Positions 8,567 to 17,362 of a stretch of DNA of 64,000 bases are shown one piece after another (position 1 is the first letter of the stretch; each line of letters opens with the position of its first letter). The notes under the pieces were generated by a model, which saw only the letters and a program-made list of their open reading frames with translations, was not told the origin of the DNA and made no database searches. The DNA lies in contig NZ_MVIH01000012.1 in the NCBI RefSeq assembly GCF_002086695.1, forward strand, positions 1 to 64,000, written 5' to 3'. The position numbers were made by a program, and so were the translations under genes. The DNA comes from Mycolicibacterium rhodesiae. Lineage in GTDB: Bacteria > Actinomycetota > Actinomycetes > Mycobacteriales > Mycobacteriaceae.

Positions 8567-9993
8567 CCGAGCCACTGGACGGGTCCTATGAAACTCAGGC
8601 CCCAACCCCCGACGAGATCGCCGCATTGCTACAGGTGGAGCACCTGCTCGACCAGCGTTGGCCGGAAACCAAATTGGAGCCCAGCACCGCACGCATCGAG
8701 GCGCTGATGGAGATGCTCGGCTCGCCGCAGCTGAGCTACCCGTGCATCCATATCGCCGGGACCAACGGCAAGACGTCGGTGGCCCGCATCGTCGACGCGT
8801 TGTTGACTGCGTTCAGCCGCCGGACCGGGCGCACCACCAGCCCACACCTGCAGTCGGCGGTCGAGCGCATCGCGATCGACAACGAGCCCATCAGTCCGGC
8901 CCGCTACGTCGAGGTCTACCGCGAGATCGAGCCGTTCGTGCAGCTTGTCGACGCTCAGTCTCAACAAGACGGTGGCCCCGCGATGAGCAAGTTCGAGGTG
9001 CTGACCGCGATGGCCTTCGCCGCCTTCGCCGATGCGCCCGTCGACGTCGCCGTCGTCGAGGTGGGAATGGGCGGACGCTGGGACGCCACCAATGTCGTCG
9101 ACGCACCCGTCGCCGTGATCACCCCGATCGGCATCGACCACGCCGAGTACCTCGGTGACACCATCGGCGAGATCGCGGCCGAGAAGGCCGGCATCATCGG
9201 GGCGCCGCGGGGTGATCTGGTGCAGACCGACACCGTCGCGGTGATCGGTCGCCAGGCCCCCGAGGCGATGGAAGTGCTTCTGGCCCAGGCGGTCAAGTCC
9301 GACGCGGCCGTCGCGCGGGAGGACTCCGAGTTCGCGGTCCTGGGCCGCCAGGTCGCGGTCGGGGGACAGGTGCTGCAGCTGCAGGGCCTGGGCGGGGTGT
9401 ACTCCGACATCTTCCTGCCGCTGCACGGCGAGCATCAGGCCCACAACGCCGTGGTCGCGCTGGCGGCGGTCGAGGCGTTGTTCGGCGCCGGGGCCGACCG
9501 CCAGCTCGACGTCGACACGGTGCGAGCGGGGTTCGCCGCGGCGGCCAGCCCGGGCCGTCTCGAGCGGATGCGCAGTGCGCCCACGGTGTTCCTCGACGCG
9601 GCCCACAATCCGGCCGGCGCCGCCGCACTGGCCGACGCGCTGACGTCCGAATTCGATTTCCGGTTCCTGGTCGGGGTGCTGTCGCTGATGGGTGACAAGG
9701 ACGTCACCGGCATCCTCACCGCGCTGGAGCCGGCCTTCGACCAGGTCGTGGTCACCCACAACGGGTCGCCCCGCGCCCTCGAGGTGGACGCGCTGGCGCT
9801 GCGGGCCGAGGAGATCTTCGGCCCGGACCGGGTGGCGCGGGCCGACACGCTGCCCGACGCCATCGAAATCGCCACCGCGATGGTCGAGGATTCCGCGACC
9901 GACGAGGGGCTGTCCGGGGCAGGCATCGTCATCACCGGGTCGGTGGTGACCGCAGGCGCGGCCCGCACCCTGTTCGGGAAGGACCCGCAATGA
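8563..9993 (+). CDS. folC: Bifunctional folylpolyglutamate synthase / dihydrofolate synthase
   Basis: Mur-ligase-family enzyme of 476 residues that makes dihydrofolate and extends the glutamate tail of folates, using ATP. The P-loop reads HIAGTNGKTSVA near residue 65. The second Mur signature, EVGMGGRWDATN, and ITPIGIDHAEYLG follow. The C-terminal ligase domain has FLDAAHNPAGA. Translation is coupled to valS (ATGA at 8563-8566) and to the next gene (ATGA at 9990-9993), so valS, folC and the membrane protein form one operon. Confidence 0.95.
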   Translation: MTEPLDGSYETQAPTPDEIAALLQVEHLLDQRWPETKLEPSTARIEALMEMLGSPQLSYPCIHIAGTNGKTSVARIVDALLTAFSRRTGRTTSPHLQSAVERIAIDNEPISPARYVEVYREIEPFVQLVDAQSQQDGGPAMSKFEVLTAMAFAAFADAPVDVAVVEVGMGGRWDATNVVDAPVAVITPIGIDHAEYLGDTIGEIAAEKAGIIGAPRGDLVQTDTVAVIGRQAPEAMEVLLAQAVKSDAAVAREDSEFAVLGRQVAVGGQVLQLQGLGGVYSDIFLPLHGEHQAHNAVVALAAVEALFGAGADRQLDVDTVRAGFAAAASPGRLERMRSAPTVFLDAAHNPAGAAALADALTSEFDFRFLVGVLSLMGDKDVTGILTALEPAFDQVVVTHNGSPRALEVDALALRAEEIFGPDRVARADTLPDAIEIATAMVEDSATDEGLSGAGIVITGSVVTAGAARTLFGKDPQ

Positions 9994-10382
9994 GCGAAAC
10001 CCCCGCAGCTCCGCCGGATCCCTGGAAGAGCTTCCGGGGCGTCATGGCCGGCACCCTCATCCTCGAGGCGATCGTCGTCCTGCTGGCGCTGCCGGTGGTC
10101 AGCATGGTCGGCGGCGGCCTGAGCGCATGGTCGACGGCCTACCTCGTGGGGTTCGCGGTCTTCCTGGTGCTGCTGGCCGGCGTGCAGGGCAGGCCGTATG
10201 CCATCTGGCTGAACCTGGGCGTGCAACTCATCCTGGTCGCGGGATTCTTTGTCTATCCGGCGGTCGGAATGGTCGGATTGTTGTTCGTGGTGGTGTGGGT
10301 GATCCTCGCCTACCTGCGCGCCGAGGTGCTGCGCAGGCAGCGCCGCGGCCTGCTGCCCGGCCAGCAGCAACCCCCGGAATGA
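9990..10382 (+). CDS. DUF4233 membrane protein
   Basis: A 130-residue integral membrane protein with about four hydrophobic segments: GTLILEAIVVLLALPVV, TAYLVGFAVFLVLLAGV, WLNLGVQLILVAGFFVYP and VGLLFVVVWVILAYL. The C-terminus is basic. It matches the DUF4233 family (Rv2446c in M. tuberculosis) that sits between folC and ndk in actinobacteria. The function is unknown. It is translationally coupled to folC and its stop lies 18 bases before the ndk start. Confidence 0.85.
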   Translation: MSETPAAPPDPWKSFRGVMAGTLILEAIVVLLALPVVSMVGGGLSAWSTAYLVGFAVFLVLLAGVQGRPYAIWLNLGVQLILVAGFFVYPAVGMVGLLFVVVWVILAYLRAEVLRRQRRGLLPGQQQPPE

Positions 10383-10399
10383 CGGGTACGCTGTCCGCC

Positions 10400-10810
10400 G
10401 TGAGCGAGCGAACCCTGGTCCTGATCAAGCCCGACGGCGTGCAGCGGCAGGTGGTCGGGGAGATCATCAGCCGAATCGAGCGCAAGGGCCTCACCCTGGC
10501 TGCCCTGGAGCTCAAGCAGGTCAGCGACGAGTTGGCCCGCGCGCACTACGCCGAACACGACGGCAAGCCGTTCTTCGACTCGCTGCTGGAGTTCATCACC
10601 TCCGGCAAGGTGGTGGCGGCAGTCCTGGAAGGCCCGCGCGCGATCGCGGCGTTCCGGCAGCTCGCCGGCGGTACCGACCCCGTCGAGAAGGCCACGCCCG
10701 GCACCATCCGGGGCGATTTCGGCCTGGAAACCCAGTTCAACCTCGTGCACGGCTCTGACTCCCCGGAGTCGGCCGAACGCGAGATCAGCCTCTGGTTTCC
10801 CGACTTCTAA
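10400..10810 (+). CDS. ndk: Nucleoside diphosphate kinase
   Basis: A 136-residue enzyme that transfers phosphate from NTPs to NDPs through a phosphohistidine. The start ERTLVLIKPDGVQR, the RGDFG motif and NLVHGSDS are all present, the last with the catalytic histidine at 117, as in the M. tuberculosis enzyme. The frame allows an ATG at 10379, but the GTG at 10400 gives exactly the family length. TACGCT at 10387-10392 stands seven bases before it, which suggests a leaderless transcript starting at the GTG. Confidence 0.95.
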   Translation: MSERTLVLIKPDGVQRQVVGEIISRIERKGLTLAALELKQVSDELARAHYAEHDGKPFFDSLLEFITSGKVVAAVLEGPRAIAAFRQLAGGTDPVEKATPGTIRGDFGLETQFNLVHGSDSPESAEREISLWFPDF

Positions 10811-11095
10811 CCCGACTTCCCGGCCCACTGTCGTCCGAAGAGCCGCGGCGGTGTGGGATACTGGCTGCGGATGAGCCCCCAAGGCCCATCCGGATGAAGA
10901 CTTACGACGTGCGCGACCACCACCTGGTGAGGCGCCGACCGTCACAGCCGTCATTCAGCCAGGCACCGAATTCGTTCGTCATGAGCCGTTCGGAGCGAGA
11001 CCAATAAACAAGCCCGGGGAAAGTTACCGGGCACATAGCGGAAGCCCTCGCGTGGCCGCGTCGAATTGACGCGCCCGGGGGCTTGAGGAGAATAC
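10811..11095 (+). promoter_or_regulatory. Long rne leader with promoter and nested hairpin
   Basis: This 285-base gap holds no credible gene. GATACT at 10857-10862 is a fair -10 element and would give a leader of about 230 bases, consistent with the long, autoregulated rne leaders reported in mycobacteria. Just before the ribosome binding site GAGGAG (11085-11090) lies a nested stem: AAGCCC (11042-11047) pairs with GGGCTT (11079-11084), and inside it CGCGTC (11057-11062) pairs with GACGCG (11068-11073) around GAATT. Confidence 0.6.
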
Positions 11096-13987
11096 GTGGC
11101 CAACGATGACCTCTATCAGGATCTACCCGAAAACCCCACTCCGTCACAGTGGGAACCCCCGGCGCCGGCCGCCGGTGAAGAGCTGCCCGAGCGCTTGAGG
11201 GTGCACTCGTTGGCACGAGTGCTCGGCACCACCAGCCGGCGCGTGCTCGACGCCCTCAGCCAACTCGACGGCCGCACCCGCAGCCCGCACTCCAGCGTCG
11301 ATCGCACCGACGCGGTTCGCGTGCGCGACGTCCTGGCGGCAGCTGCTCCCGAGGCCACCGCGGTCGAGGCCGCTGAGCCCGTCGAGGCCGCTGCAGTCGT
11401 CGCGGAGGAGACCGCCCCCGAGGCGGAAACGCCCCAGGTCCCCGAGACACCCGACACGGCCGAGGAGCCGGAGTCGCGGCTGATCCTGGAGACCACGACG
11501 GTCGAGACCGTCGAGCAGGCGGCCTACATGCCGCTGTTCGTCGCCCCGCAGCCGGTCGAGGTCGAACGCAAGCCCAGGGTTGTTGTCGACGAGGACGATG
11601 ACGAGGACGACGAGGACGACGAGGACGACACGGACGAGTCCGGCGGCGAAACCGACAGTGACCAGTCCGAACGTCCCGCCAACCGCCGCCGCCGTCGCGG
11701 GCGGCGCGGTCGCGGCCGTGGCCGCGGCGAGCAGGGCGGCGCCGATGGCGAGAACGCCGACGACTCCGAGACGGCCGACGAGAACGCCGAGTCCGGCGAC
11801 GAGTCCGAAAGCGACGACGACGACAGCGACGACGAGACGAACACCGGTGAGGGCGCGACCCGCCGGCGTCGTCGGCGGCGACGCCGCAAGACCGGCGGCG
11901 GCGACGATTCCGACAACGGATCGTCCGACGACCCGCCGAACACCGTCGTGCACGAACGTGCGCCGCGCGCCAAGGCCGAACGCGACCCGGACGCAATCCA
12001 AGGCATCAGCGGCTCCACCCGCCTGGAGGCCAAGCGTCAGCGTCGCCGCGACGGCCGTGACGCCGGTCGCCGGCGCCCACCGATCCTGTCCGAGGCAGAA
12101 TTCCTGGCCCGCCGGGAGGCTGTCGAACGGGTGATGGTGGTGCGCGACAAGATCCGCACCGAACCGCCGCACGAGGGCGCCCGCTACACCCAGATCGCGG
12201 TGATGGAAGACGGCGTCGTCGTCGAGCACTTCGTGACCTCGGCCGCTTCGGCGTCCCTGGTCGGCAACATCTATCTCGGCATCGTGCAGAACGTGCTGCC
12301 CTCGATGGAGGCGGCGTTCGTCGACATCGGCCGCGGCCGCAATGGGGTGCTCTACGCCGGTGAGGTGAACTGGGAGGCCGCCGGTCTCGGCGGTGCGCAG
12401 CGCAAGATCGAACAGGCCCTCAAGCCCGGCGATTACGTCGTCGTCCAGGTCAGCAAGGACCCGGTCGGCCACAAGGGTGCGCGACTGACCACGCAGGTGT
12501 CACTGGCCGGGCGTTACCTCGTCTACGTACCGGGTGCCTCGTCGACCGGGATCAGCCGCAAGCTGCCCGACACCGAACGTCAGCGGCTCAAGGAAATCCT
12601 GCGCGACGTGGTACCCGACGACGCCGGTGTGATCATCCGGACCGCCTCGGAAGGCGTCAAGGAAGAAGACATCCGCGGCGACGTCACCCGGCTGCAGGAA
12701 CGCTGGACCACGATCGCGGCGGAAGCCGAGCGGGTCAAGGGAAACAAGGCCGGCGCTGCGGTCGCTCTCTACGAAGAGCCCGACGTGCTGGTCAAGGTCA
12801 TCCGCGACCTGTTCAACGAAGACTTCTCCGGGCTTATCGTCTCCGGTGACGACGCCTGGCAGACCATCAATGACTACGTCAGTTCCGTTGCGCCCGACCT
12901 TGTTTCGAAGCTGACCAAATACGAGCCCGCCGGTGGGCCGGACGGTCCGGATGTCTTCGCCGTGCACCGCATCGACGAGCAGCTGGCCAAGGCGCTGGAC
13001 CGCAAGGTGTGGCTGCCTTCCGGCGGCACGCTGGTGATCGACCGCACCGAGGCGATGACCGTCGTCGACGTCAACACCGGCAAGTTCACCGGTGCGGGCG
13101 GCAACCTCGAGCAGACCGTCACCAAGAACAACCTCGAGGCGGCCGAGGAGATCGTCCGCCAGCTGCGGCTGCGCGATATCGGCGGCATCGTGGTCATCGA
13201 CTTCATCGACATGGTGCTGGAGTCCAACCGCGACCTCGTATTGCGGCGACTCACCGAAGCGCTGGGCCGCGACCGCACCCGCCATCAGGTGTCGGAGGTG
13301 ACCTCGCTGGGGCTGGTCCAGCTGACCCGCAAGCGGTTGGGCACTGGACTGGTCGAGGCGTTCTCCACCACCTGTACGCACTGCAGCGGCCGCGGCATCG
13401 TCCTGCATGCCGATCCTGTCGACACCACCCAGGCGGCCGGGCGTAAGTCTGAGTCCGGCAATGGCGGCGGTGGCGGTGGCCGGCGCGGCAAGCGGGGCAA
13501 GCGTGGTCGCGCCGAAGAGGCGCCGGTGGCGAAGGTGCCCCAGCACAGCACTGAGCATCCGATGTTCAAGGCGATGGCAGCCGCCAACGGCAAGCACGAG
13601 GATGACGAGGCCGAAGAGGAACTGGCCGACGAGATCGAGCGGGAGACCGAGGCCGAGGAATCGGACGATACCGCCGAGCAGGTCGCCCAGGAGGTCGCCG
13701 ATGAGGATCTCGACGATGACGACGAGTCCGATGACGACGACGAGTCCGATGACGACGAGGACGACGACGATGACGACGATGACGACGACGAGATCGATGT
13801 CGACCTGGACGAAGACGACGAGGACCTCGACGAGGTCAGCCTCGATGTCGACGACGACTCCGAGGATGACGACGATTCCGACGACTACGAGGACGAGCAA
13901 CCGGTCGTGACCTCGGCACCTGCGGCGGCTGCGCGCCGGCCGCGGCGCCGGTCAGCGGCCCGACCAGCGGGACCGCCGACGTCGTAG
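11096..13987 (+). CDS. rne: Ribonuclease E/G
   Basis: Endoribonuclease of 963 residues that leads mRNA decay and rRNA processing. The catalytic core sits in the middle, about 330-800. An S1-type region (VVEHFVTSAASASLVGNIYLG) comes first, then the DNase I-like active site with magnesium-binding aspartates in VVDVNTGKFTG and IVVIDFIDM, and the zinc-link motif CTHCSGRG. On both sides are disordered arms of mixed Asp/Glu and Arg-rich blocks; the C-terminal arm is mostly Asp and Glu. This layout is typical of mycobacterial RNase E, not the E. coli one. The start is GTG with GAGGAG before it. Confidence 0.95.
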   Translation: MANDDLYQDLPENPTPSQWEPPAPAAGEELPERLRVHSLARVLGTTSRRVLDALSQLDGRTRSPHSSVDRTDAVRVRDVLAAAAPEATAVEAAEPVEAAAVVAEETAPEAETPQVPETPDTAEEPESRLILETTTVETVEQAAYMPLFVAPQPVEVERKPRVVVDEDDDEDDEDDEDDTDESGGETDSDQSERPANRRRRRGRRGRGRGRGEQGGADGENADDSETADENAESGDESESDDDDSDDETNTGEGATRRRRRRRRRKTGGGDDSDNGSSDDPPNTVVHERAPRAKAERDPDAIQGISGSTRLEAKRQRRRDGRDAGRRRPPILSEAEFLARREAVERVMVVRDKIRTEPPHEGARYTQIAVMEDGVVVEHFVTSAASASLVGNIYLGIVQNVLPSMEAAFVDIGRGRNGVLYAGEVNWEAAGLGGAQRKIEQALKPGDYVVVQVSKDPVGHKGARLTTQVSLAGRYLVYVPGASSTGISRKLPDTERQRLKEILRDVVPDDAGVIIRTASEGVKEEDIRGDVTRLQERWTTIAAEAERVKGNKAGAAVALYEEPDVLVKVIRDLFNEDFSGLIVSGDDAWQTINDYVSSVAPDLVSKLTKYEPAGGPDGPDVFAVHRIDEQLAKALDRKVWLPSGGTLVIDRTEAMTVVDVNTGKFTGAGGNLEQTVTKNNLEAAEEIVRQLRLRDIGGIVVIDFIDMVLESNRDLVLRRLTEALGRDRTRHQVSEVTSLGLVQLTRKRLGTGLVEAFSTTCTHCSGRGIVLHADPVDTTQAAGRKSESGNGGGGGGRRGKRGKRGRAEEAPVAKVPQHSTEHPMFKAMAAANGKHEDDEAEEELADEIERETEAEESDDTAEQVAQEVADEDLDDDDESDDDDESDDDEDDDDDDDDDDEIDVDLDEDDEDLDEVSLDVDDDSEDDDDSDDYEDEQPVVTSAPAAAARRPRRRSAARPAGPPTS

Positions 13988-13996
13988 GGTGGCGGT

Positions 13997-14026
13997 TTGA
14001 CCCTCCCGGTGCTGGTCACGTACCCT
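13997..14026 (+). promoter_or_regulatory. Predicted rplU-rpmA promoter
   Basis: TTGACC at 13997-14002 and TACCCT at 14021-14026 are 18 bases apart, a good SigA-like pair. Transcription would start near 14033 and leave a leader of roughly 110 bases before rplU, long enough for an L21-type regulatory leader. I could not identify a known leader fold in it. Confidence 0.5.
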
Positions 14027-14145
14027 TGACCAGTTGTCGCCAGGCGTCCGTCGCCGGTGGCAGCGGGCTCAAGATCCCGCACCCCAAGACCCGCGCACGC
14101 AGCCTCGGTTAGCGCGCGCCCGCACAGAGCAGAGCGAAGGACACG

Positions 14146-14457
14146 ATGGCGACGTACGCAATCGTCAAGACCGGCGGCAAGCAGTACAAGGTCGCCGTTG
14201 GAGACATAGTCAAGGTCGAGAAGCTCGAGGCCGAGGCCGGCGCCTCGGTGTCGCTGCCGGTCGCCCTCGTCGTCGACGGCGCCACGGTGACCACCGACGC
14301 GAAGGCTCTGGAGAAGGTCGCGGTCACCGGCGAGATCCTCGAGCACACCAAGGGCCCGAAGATCCGCATCCACAAGTTCAAGAACAAGACCGGCTACCAC
14401 AAGCGGCAGGGTCATCGTCAGCCGCTGACGGTCCTCAAGGTCACCGGAATCAAGTAG
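14146..14457 (+). CDS. rplU: 50S ribosomal protein L21 (bL21)
   Basis: A 103-residue ribosomal protein of the large subunit that contacts 23S rRNA. It starts MATYAIVKTGGKQYKV and ends with the L21 signature around KIRIHKFKNKTGYHKRQGHRQ. GCGAAGGA precedes the ATG at a normal distance. It is followed nine bases later by rpmA; the rplU-rpmA-obg order is conserved across bacteria. Confidence 0.98.
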   Translation: MATYAIVKTGGKQYKVAVGDIVKVEKLEAEAGASVSLPVALVVDGATVTTDAKALEKVAVTGEILEHTKGPKIRIHKFKNKTGYHKRQGHRQPLTVLKVTGIK

Positions 14458-14466
14458 GGAGCTGAC

Positions 14467-14730
14467 ATGGCACACAAAAAGGGCGCTTCCAGCTCACGCA
14501 ACGGTCGCGATTCCAACGCCCAGCGCCTCGGCGTCAAGCGCTTCGGCGGCCAGCTCGTCAAGGCCGGCGAGATCCTCGTCCGCCAGCGTGGCACCCACTT
14601 CCACCCGGGCGTGAACGTCGGTCGCGGCGGTGACGACACCCTGTTCGCCACCGCTCCCGGCCTCGTGGAGTTCGGCGTCAAGCGCGGTCGCAAGACCGTC
14701 AACATCGTTCGCGCCGCGCGACCGGAGTAG
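14467..14730 (+). CDS. rpmA: 50S ribosomal protein L27 (bL27)
   Basis: An 87-residue large-subunit protein whose N-terminus reaches the peptidyl transferase centre. MAHKKGASSSRNGRDSNAQR and the RGTHFHPG segment are diagnostic. No cleavable N-terminal extension of the Firmicutes type is present. GGGAGCTGAC lies before the ATG. Confidence 0.98.
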   Translation: MAHKKGASSSRNGRDSNAQRLGVKRFGGQLVKAGEILVRQRGTHFHPGVNVGRGGDDTLFATAPGLVEFGVKRGRKTVNIVRAARPE

Positions 14731-14740
14731 GTCTGCATCG

Positions 14741-14796
14741 CGAGTGTGAATCCACTGCGAGGTCCAGACCCATAACTCGCACCAGGTTCACACTCG
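14741..14796. repeat. Long inverted repeat between rpmA and obg
   Basis: CGAGTGTGAA at 14741-14750 and TTCACACTCG at 14787-14796 are perfect 10-base complements with 36 bases between them. The inner flanks (TCC and GG) extend the pairing with one bulge. The element fills most of the 86-base gap. It may be a dispersed small palindromic repeat, since I recall similar GTGTGAA...TTCACAC elements in mycobacterial intergenic DNA, or an RNA hairpin that tunes obg expression. Confidence 0.5.
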
Positions 14797-14816
14797 ACGA
14801 TTGAAAGGACGCTCCG

Positions 14817-16265
14817 ATGCCTCGTTTCGTGGACCGCGTCGTCATCCATGCCCGCGCGGGCAGCGGTGGAAACGGCTGCGCCTCGGTACATCGGGAGAAA
14901 TTCAAGCCACTCGGTGGGCCCGACGGCGGTAACGGCGGACGCGGCGGCAGCGTCGTGCTCGTGGTGGACCCGCAGGTGCACACCCTGCTCGACTTCCACT
15001 TCCACCCGCATGTCGCGGCGCCGTCCGGCACGCAGGGGATGGGCAGCAACCGTGAGGGAGCCAACGGCTCCGATCTCGAGGTCAAGGTGCCCGACGGCAC
15101 CGTCGTACTCGATGAAAGCGGCCGTCTGCTGGCTGATCTGGTCGGCGCGGGAACCCGTTTCGTCGCCGCCGAGGGCGGCAGAGGCGGTCTGGGCAACGCC
15201 GCATTGGCGTCGCGGGCCCGCAAGGCCCCGGGGTTCGCGCTGCTCGGCGAGAAGGGTGAGGAACGCGAACTCACCCTGGAACTCAAGACGGTCGCCGACG
15301 TCGGTCTGATCGGGTTTCCGTCGGCAGGCAAATCCTCACTGGTGTCGGTGATTTCGGCGGCGAAACCCAAGATCGCGGACTACCCGTTCACCACGCTCGT
15401 GCCCAATCTCGGTGTCGTGTCGGCGGGCGACCACACGTTCACGGTCGCCGACGTCCCCGGTTTGATCCCCGGCGCCTCCGAAGGTCGCGGTCTGGGCCTG
15501 GACTTTCTTCGTCACATCGAACGTTGCGCCCTGCTGGTGCACGTGGTCGACTGCGCCACCCTGGAGCCGGGCCGCGACCCGATCTCCGACATCGACGCGC
15601 TGGAAGCCGAACTGGCCGCGTATCGTCCGACGCTGCAAGGCGATACGACGCTGGGCGACTTGGCCGACCGGCCGCGGGCGGTGGTGCTCAACAAGATCGA
15701 CGTGCCCGAGGCCAGGGAGCTGGCCGACTTCGTGCGCCCCGACATCGAGGCGCGCGGCTGGCCGGTCTTCGAGGTGTCGACCGTGAGCCGGGAAGGCTTG
15801 CGCGAGTTGACCTTCGCGCTGTGGGACATGGTGGCGGCGTACCAGGCGGCCCAGCCCGAAGTGGTGCCGCGCCGCCCGGTGATCCGGCCGGTCCCGGTCG
15901 ATCAGACCGGGTTCACCGTCGAGGCCGACCCGCACAACCCGGGCGGTTTCGTGGTGCGCGGCGTGCGGCCCGAACGGTGGATCGCTCAAACGAACTTCGA
16001 CAACGACGAAGCCGTCGGCTATCTCGGCGACCGGCTGGCCCGTCTCGGGGTGGAGGACCAACTCCTCAAGCTCGGTGCCAAGCCGGGCTGCGCGGTCACG
16101 ATCGGCGACATGACTTTCGACTGGGAGCCGCAGACCCCGGCCGGTGTCGATGTCACGCCGACAGGGCGCGGCACCGACGCCCGGCTGGAGCAGAACGACC
16201 GGATCGGGGCGGCCGAGCGCAAGGAGGCCCGCCGTCACCGCCGGGAGCACGAGGACGAGGCGTGA
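14817..16265 (+). CDS. obg: GTPase Obg/CgtA
   Basis: Essential ribosome-associated GTPase, 482 residues, involved in 50S assembly and the stringent response. The glycine-rich Obg fold fills about 1-158. The G domain begins with the P-loop GFPSAGKSSL, has switch II VADVPGLIPGASEG and the specificity motif NKIDV. A C-terminal OCT domain follows and ends in a charged tail. The GTG of proB overlaps its stop (16262-16265), so obg and proB are cotranslated. Confidence 0.97.
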   Translation: MPRFVDRVVIHARAGSGGNGCASVHREKFKPLGGPDGGNGGRGGSVVLVVDPQVHTLLDFHFHPHVAAPSGTQGMGSNREGANGSDLEVKVPDGTVVLDESGRLLADLVGAGTRFVAAEGGRGGLGNAALASRARKAPGFALLGEKGEERELTLELKTVADVGLIGFPSAGKSSLVSVISAAKPKIADYPFTTLVPNLGVVSAGDHTFTVADVPGLIPGASEGRGLGLDFLRHIERCALLVHVVDCATLEPGRDPISDIDALEAELAAYRPTLQGDTTLGDLADRPRAVVLNKIDVPEARELADFVRPDIEARGWPVFEVSTVSREGLRELTFALWDMVAAYQAAQPEVVPRRPVIRPVPVDQTGFTVEADPHNPGGFVVRGVRPERWIAQTNFDNDEAVGYLGDRLARLGVEDQLLKLGAKPGCAVTIGDMTFDWEPQTPAGVDVTPTGRGTDARLEQNDRIGAAERKEARRHRREHEDEA

Positions 16266-17362
16266 GTCAGTACCGCGAGGCGGTGCGTACGGCGCGCAGC
16301 GTCGTCGTCAAGATCGGCACCACCGCATTGACCACGAAATCGGGGTTGTTCGACGCCGGCCGGCTGGCCAAGCTGGTCGAGGCGATCGAGGCGCGGATGA
16401 AGTCAGGCTCCGACGTGGTGATCGTGTCCTCGGGCGCGATCGCAGCCGGCATCGAGCCGCTCGGATTGAACCGGCGTCCAACGGATTTGGCGACCAAGCA
16501 GGCCGCCGCCAGTGTCGGGCAGGTGGCCTTGGTCAACGCGTGGAGTGCGGCGTTCGCCCGCTACGACCGCACGGTCGGCCAGGTGCTGCTGACCGCGCAC
16601 GACATCTCGATGCGGGTGCAGCACACCAACGCCCAGCGCACGCTGAACCGGCTGCGGTCGCTGCATGCGGTAGCGATCGTCAACGAGAACGACACCGTGG
16701 CCACCAACGAGATTCGCTTCGGTGACAACGACCGGCTCTCGGCGCTGGTGGCGCACCTCGTCGGCGCCGACGCGCTGATCCTGCTCTCCGACATCGACGG
16801 GTTGTACGACGCCGATCCGCGCAAGGCCGACGCCCGGTTCATCCCCGAGGTGGCCGGACCCGACGATCTCGACGGAGTGGTGGCCGGTGAAGGTAGCCGG
16901 CTGGGCACCGGCGGGATGCGCTCCAAGCTGTCCTCGGCGTTACTGGCCGCCGACGCCGGGGTGCCGGTGCTGCTGGCCGCGTCGGTCGACGCCGCCGCCG
17001 CTCTGACCGACGCGTCGGTCGGCACAGTGTTCGCGCCGCGGCCCGACCGGATGTCGGCGCGGCGATTCTGGGTTCGGTATGCCGCCGAAGCGTCGGGTGC
17101 GCTGACGCTGGACGCCGGCGCGGTGCGCGCGGTGGTCAAGCAGCGGCGCTCACTGCTGGCGGCAGGCATCACCGGGGTGTCGGGCCGATTCTTCGGCGGC
17201 GATGTCGTCGAGTTGCGTGACACCGACGGCGAGATGGTCGCCCGCGGGGTGGTGGCCTACGACGCAGCCGAGCTGACGACCATGATCGGCCGCTCGACCT
17301 CGGACCTGCCCGCCGAAATGCGCCGTCCCGCAGTGCACGCCGACGATCTGGTGGCCGTCTAG
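16262..17362 (+). CDS. proB: Glutamate 5-kinase
   Basis: First enzyme of proline synthesis, phosphorylating glutamate. It has 366 residues: an amino-acid-kinase domain (VVVKIGTTALT, VIVSSGAIAAG, NENDTVATNEIRFGDND) and a C-terminal PUA domain from about 275. The start is a GTG overlapping the obg stop. Its stop shares CTAG with the stop of the convergent sirtuin gene. Its pathway partner proA lies about 8 kb away at 25120. Confidence 0.95.
   Translation: MSQYREAVRTARSVVVKIGTTALTTKSGLFDAGRLAKLVEAIEARMKSGSDVVIVSSGAIAAGIEPLGLNRRPTDLATKQAAASVGQVALVNAWSAAFARYDRTVGQVLLTAHDISMRVQHTNAQRTLNRLRSLHAVAIVNENDTVATNEIRFGDNDRLSALVAHLVGADALILLSDIDGLYDADPRKADARFIPEVAGPDDLDGVVAGEGSRLGTGGMRSKLSSALLAADAGVPVLLAASVDAAAALTDASVGTVFAPRPDRMSARRFWVRYAAEASGALTLDAGAVRAVVKQRRSLLAAGITGVSGRFFGGDVVELRDTDGEMVARGVVAYDAAELTTMIGRSTSDLPAEMRRPAVHADDLVAV

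Noticed and set aside
5618..8692. A 1024-codon open frame on the minus strand across valS
   Set aside because: It is antisense to a complete valine--tRNA ligase; the product is a low-complexity His/Arg/Asp-rich sequence without domains, as expected in GC-rich DNA.
8629..9990. A 453-codon minus-strand frame across folC
   Set aside because: It is a shadow of folC with repetitive Arg/Gly/His content and no motif.
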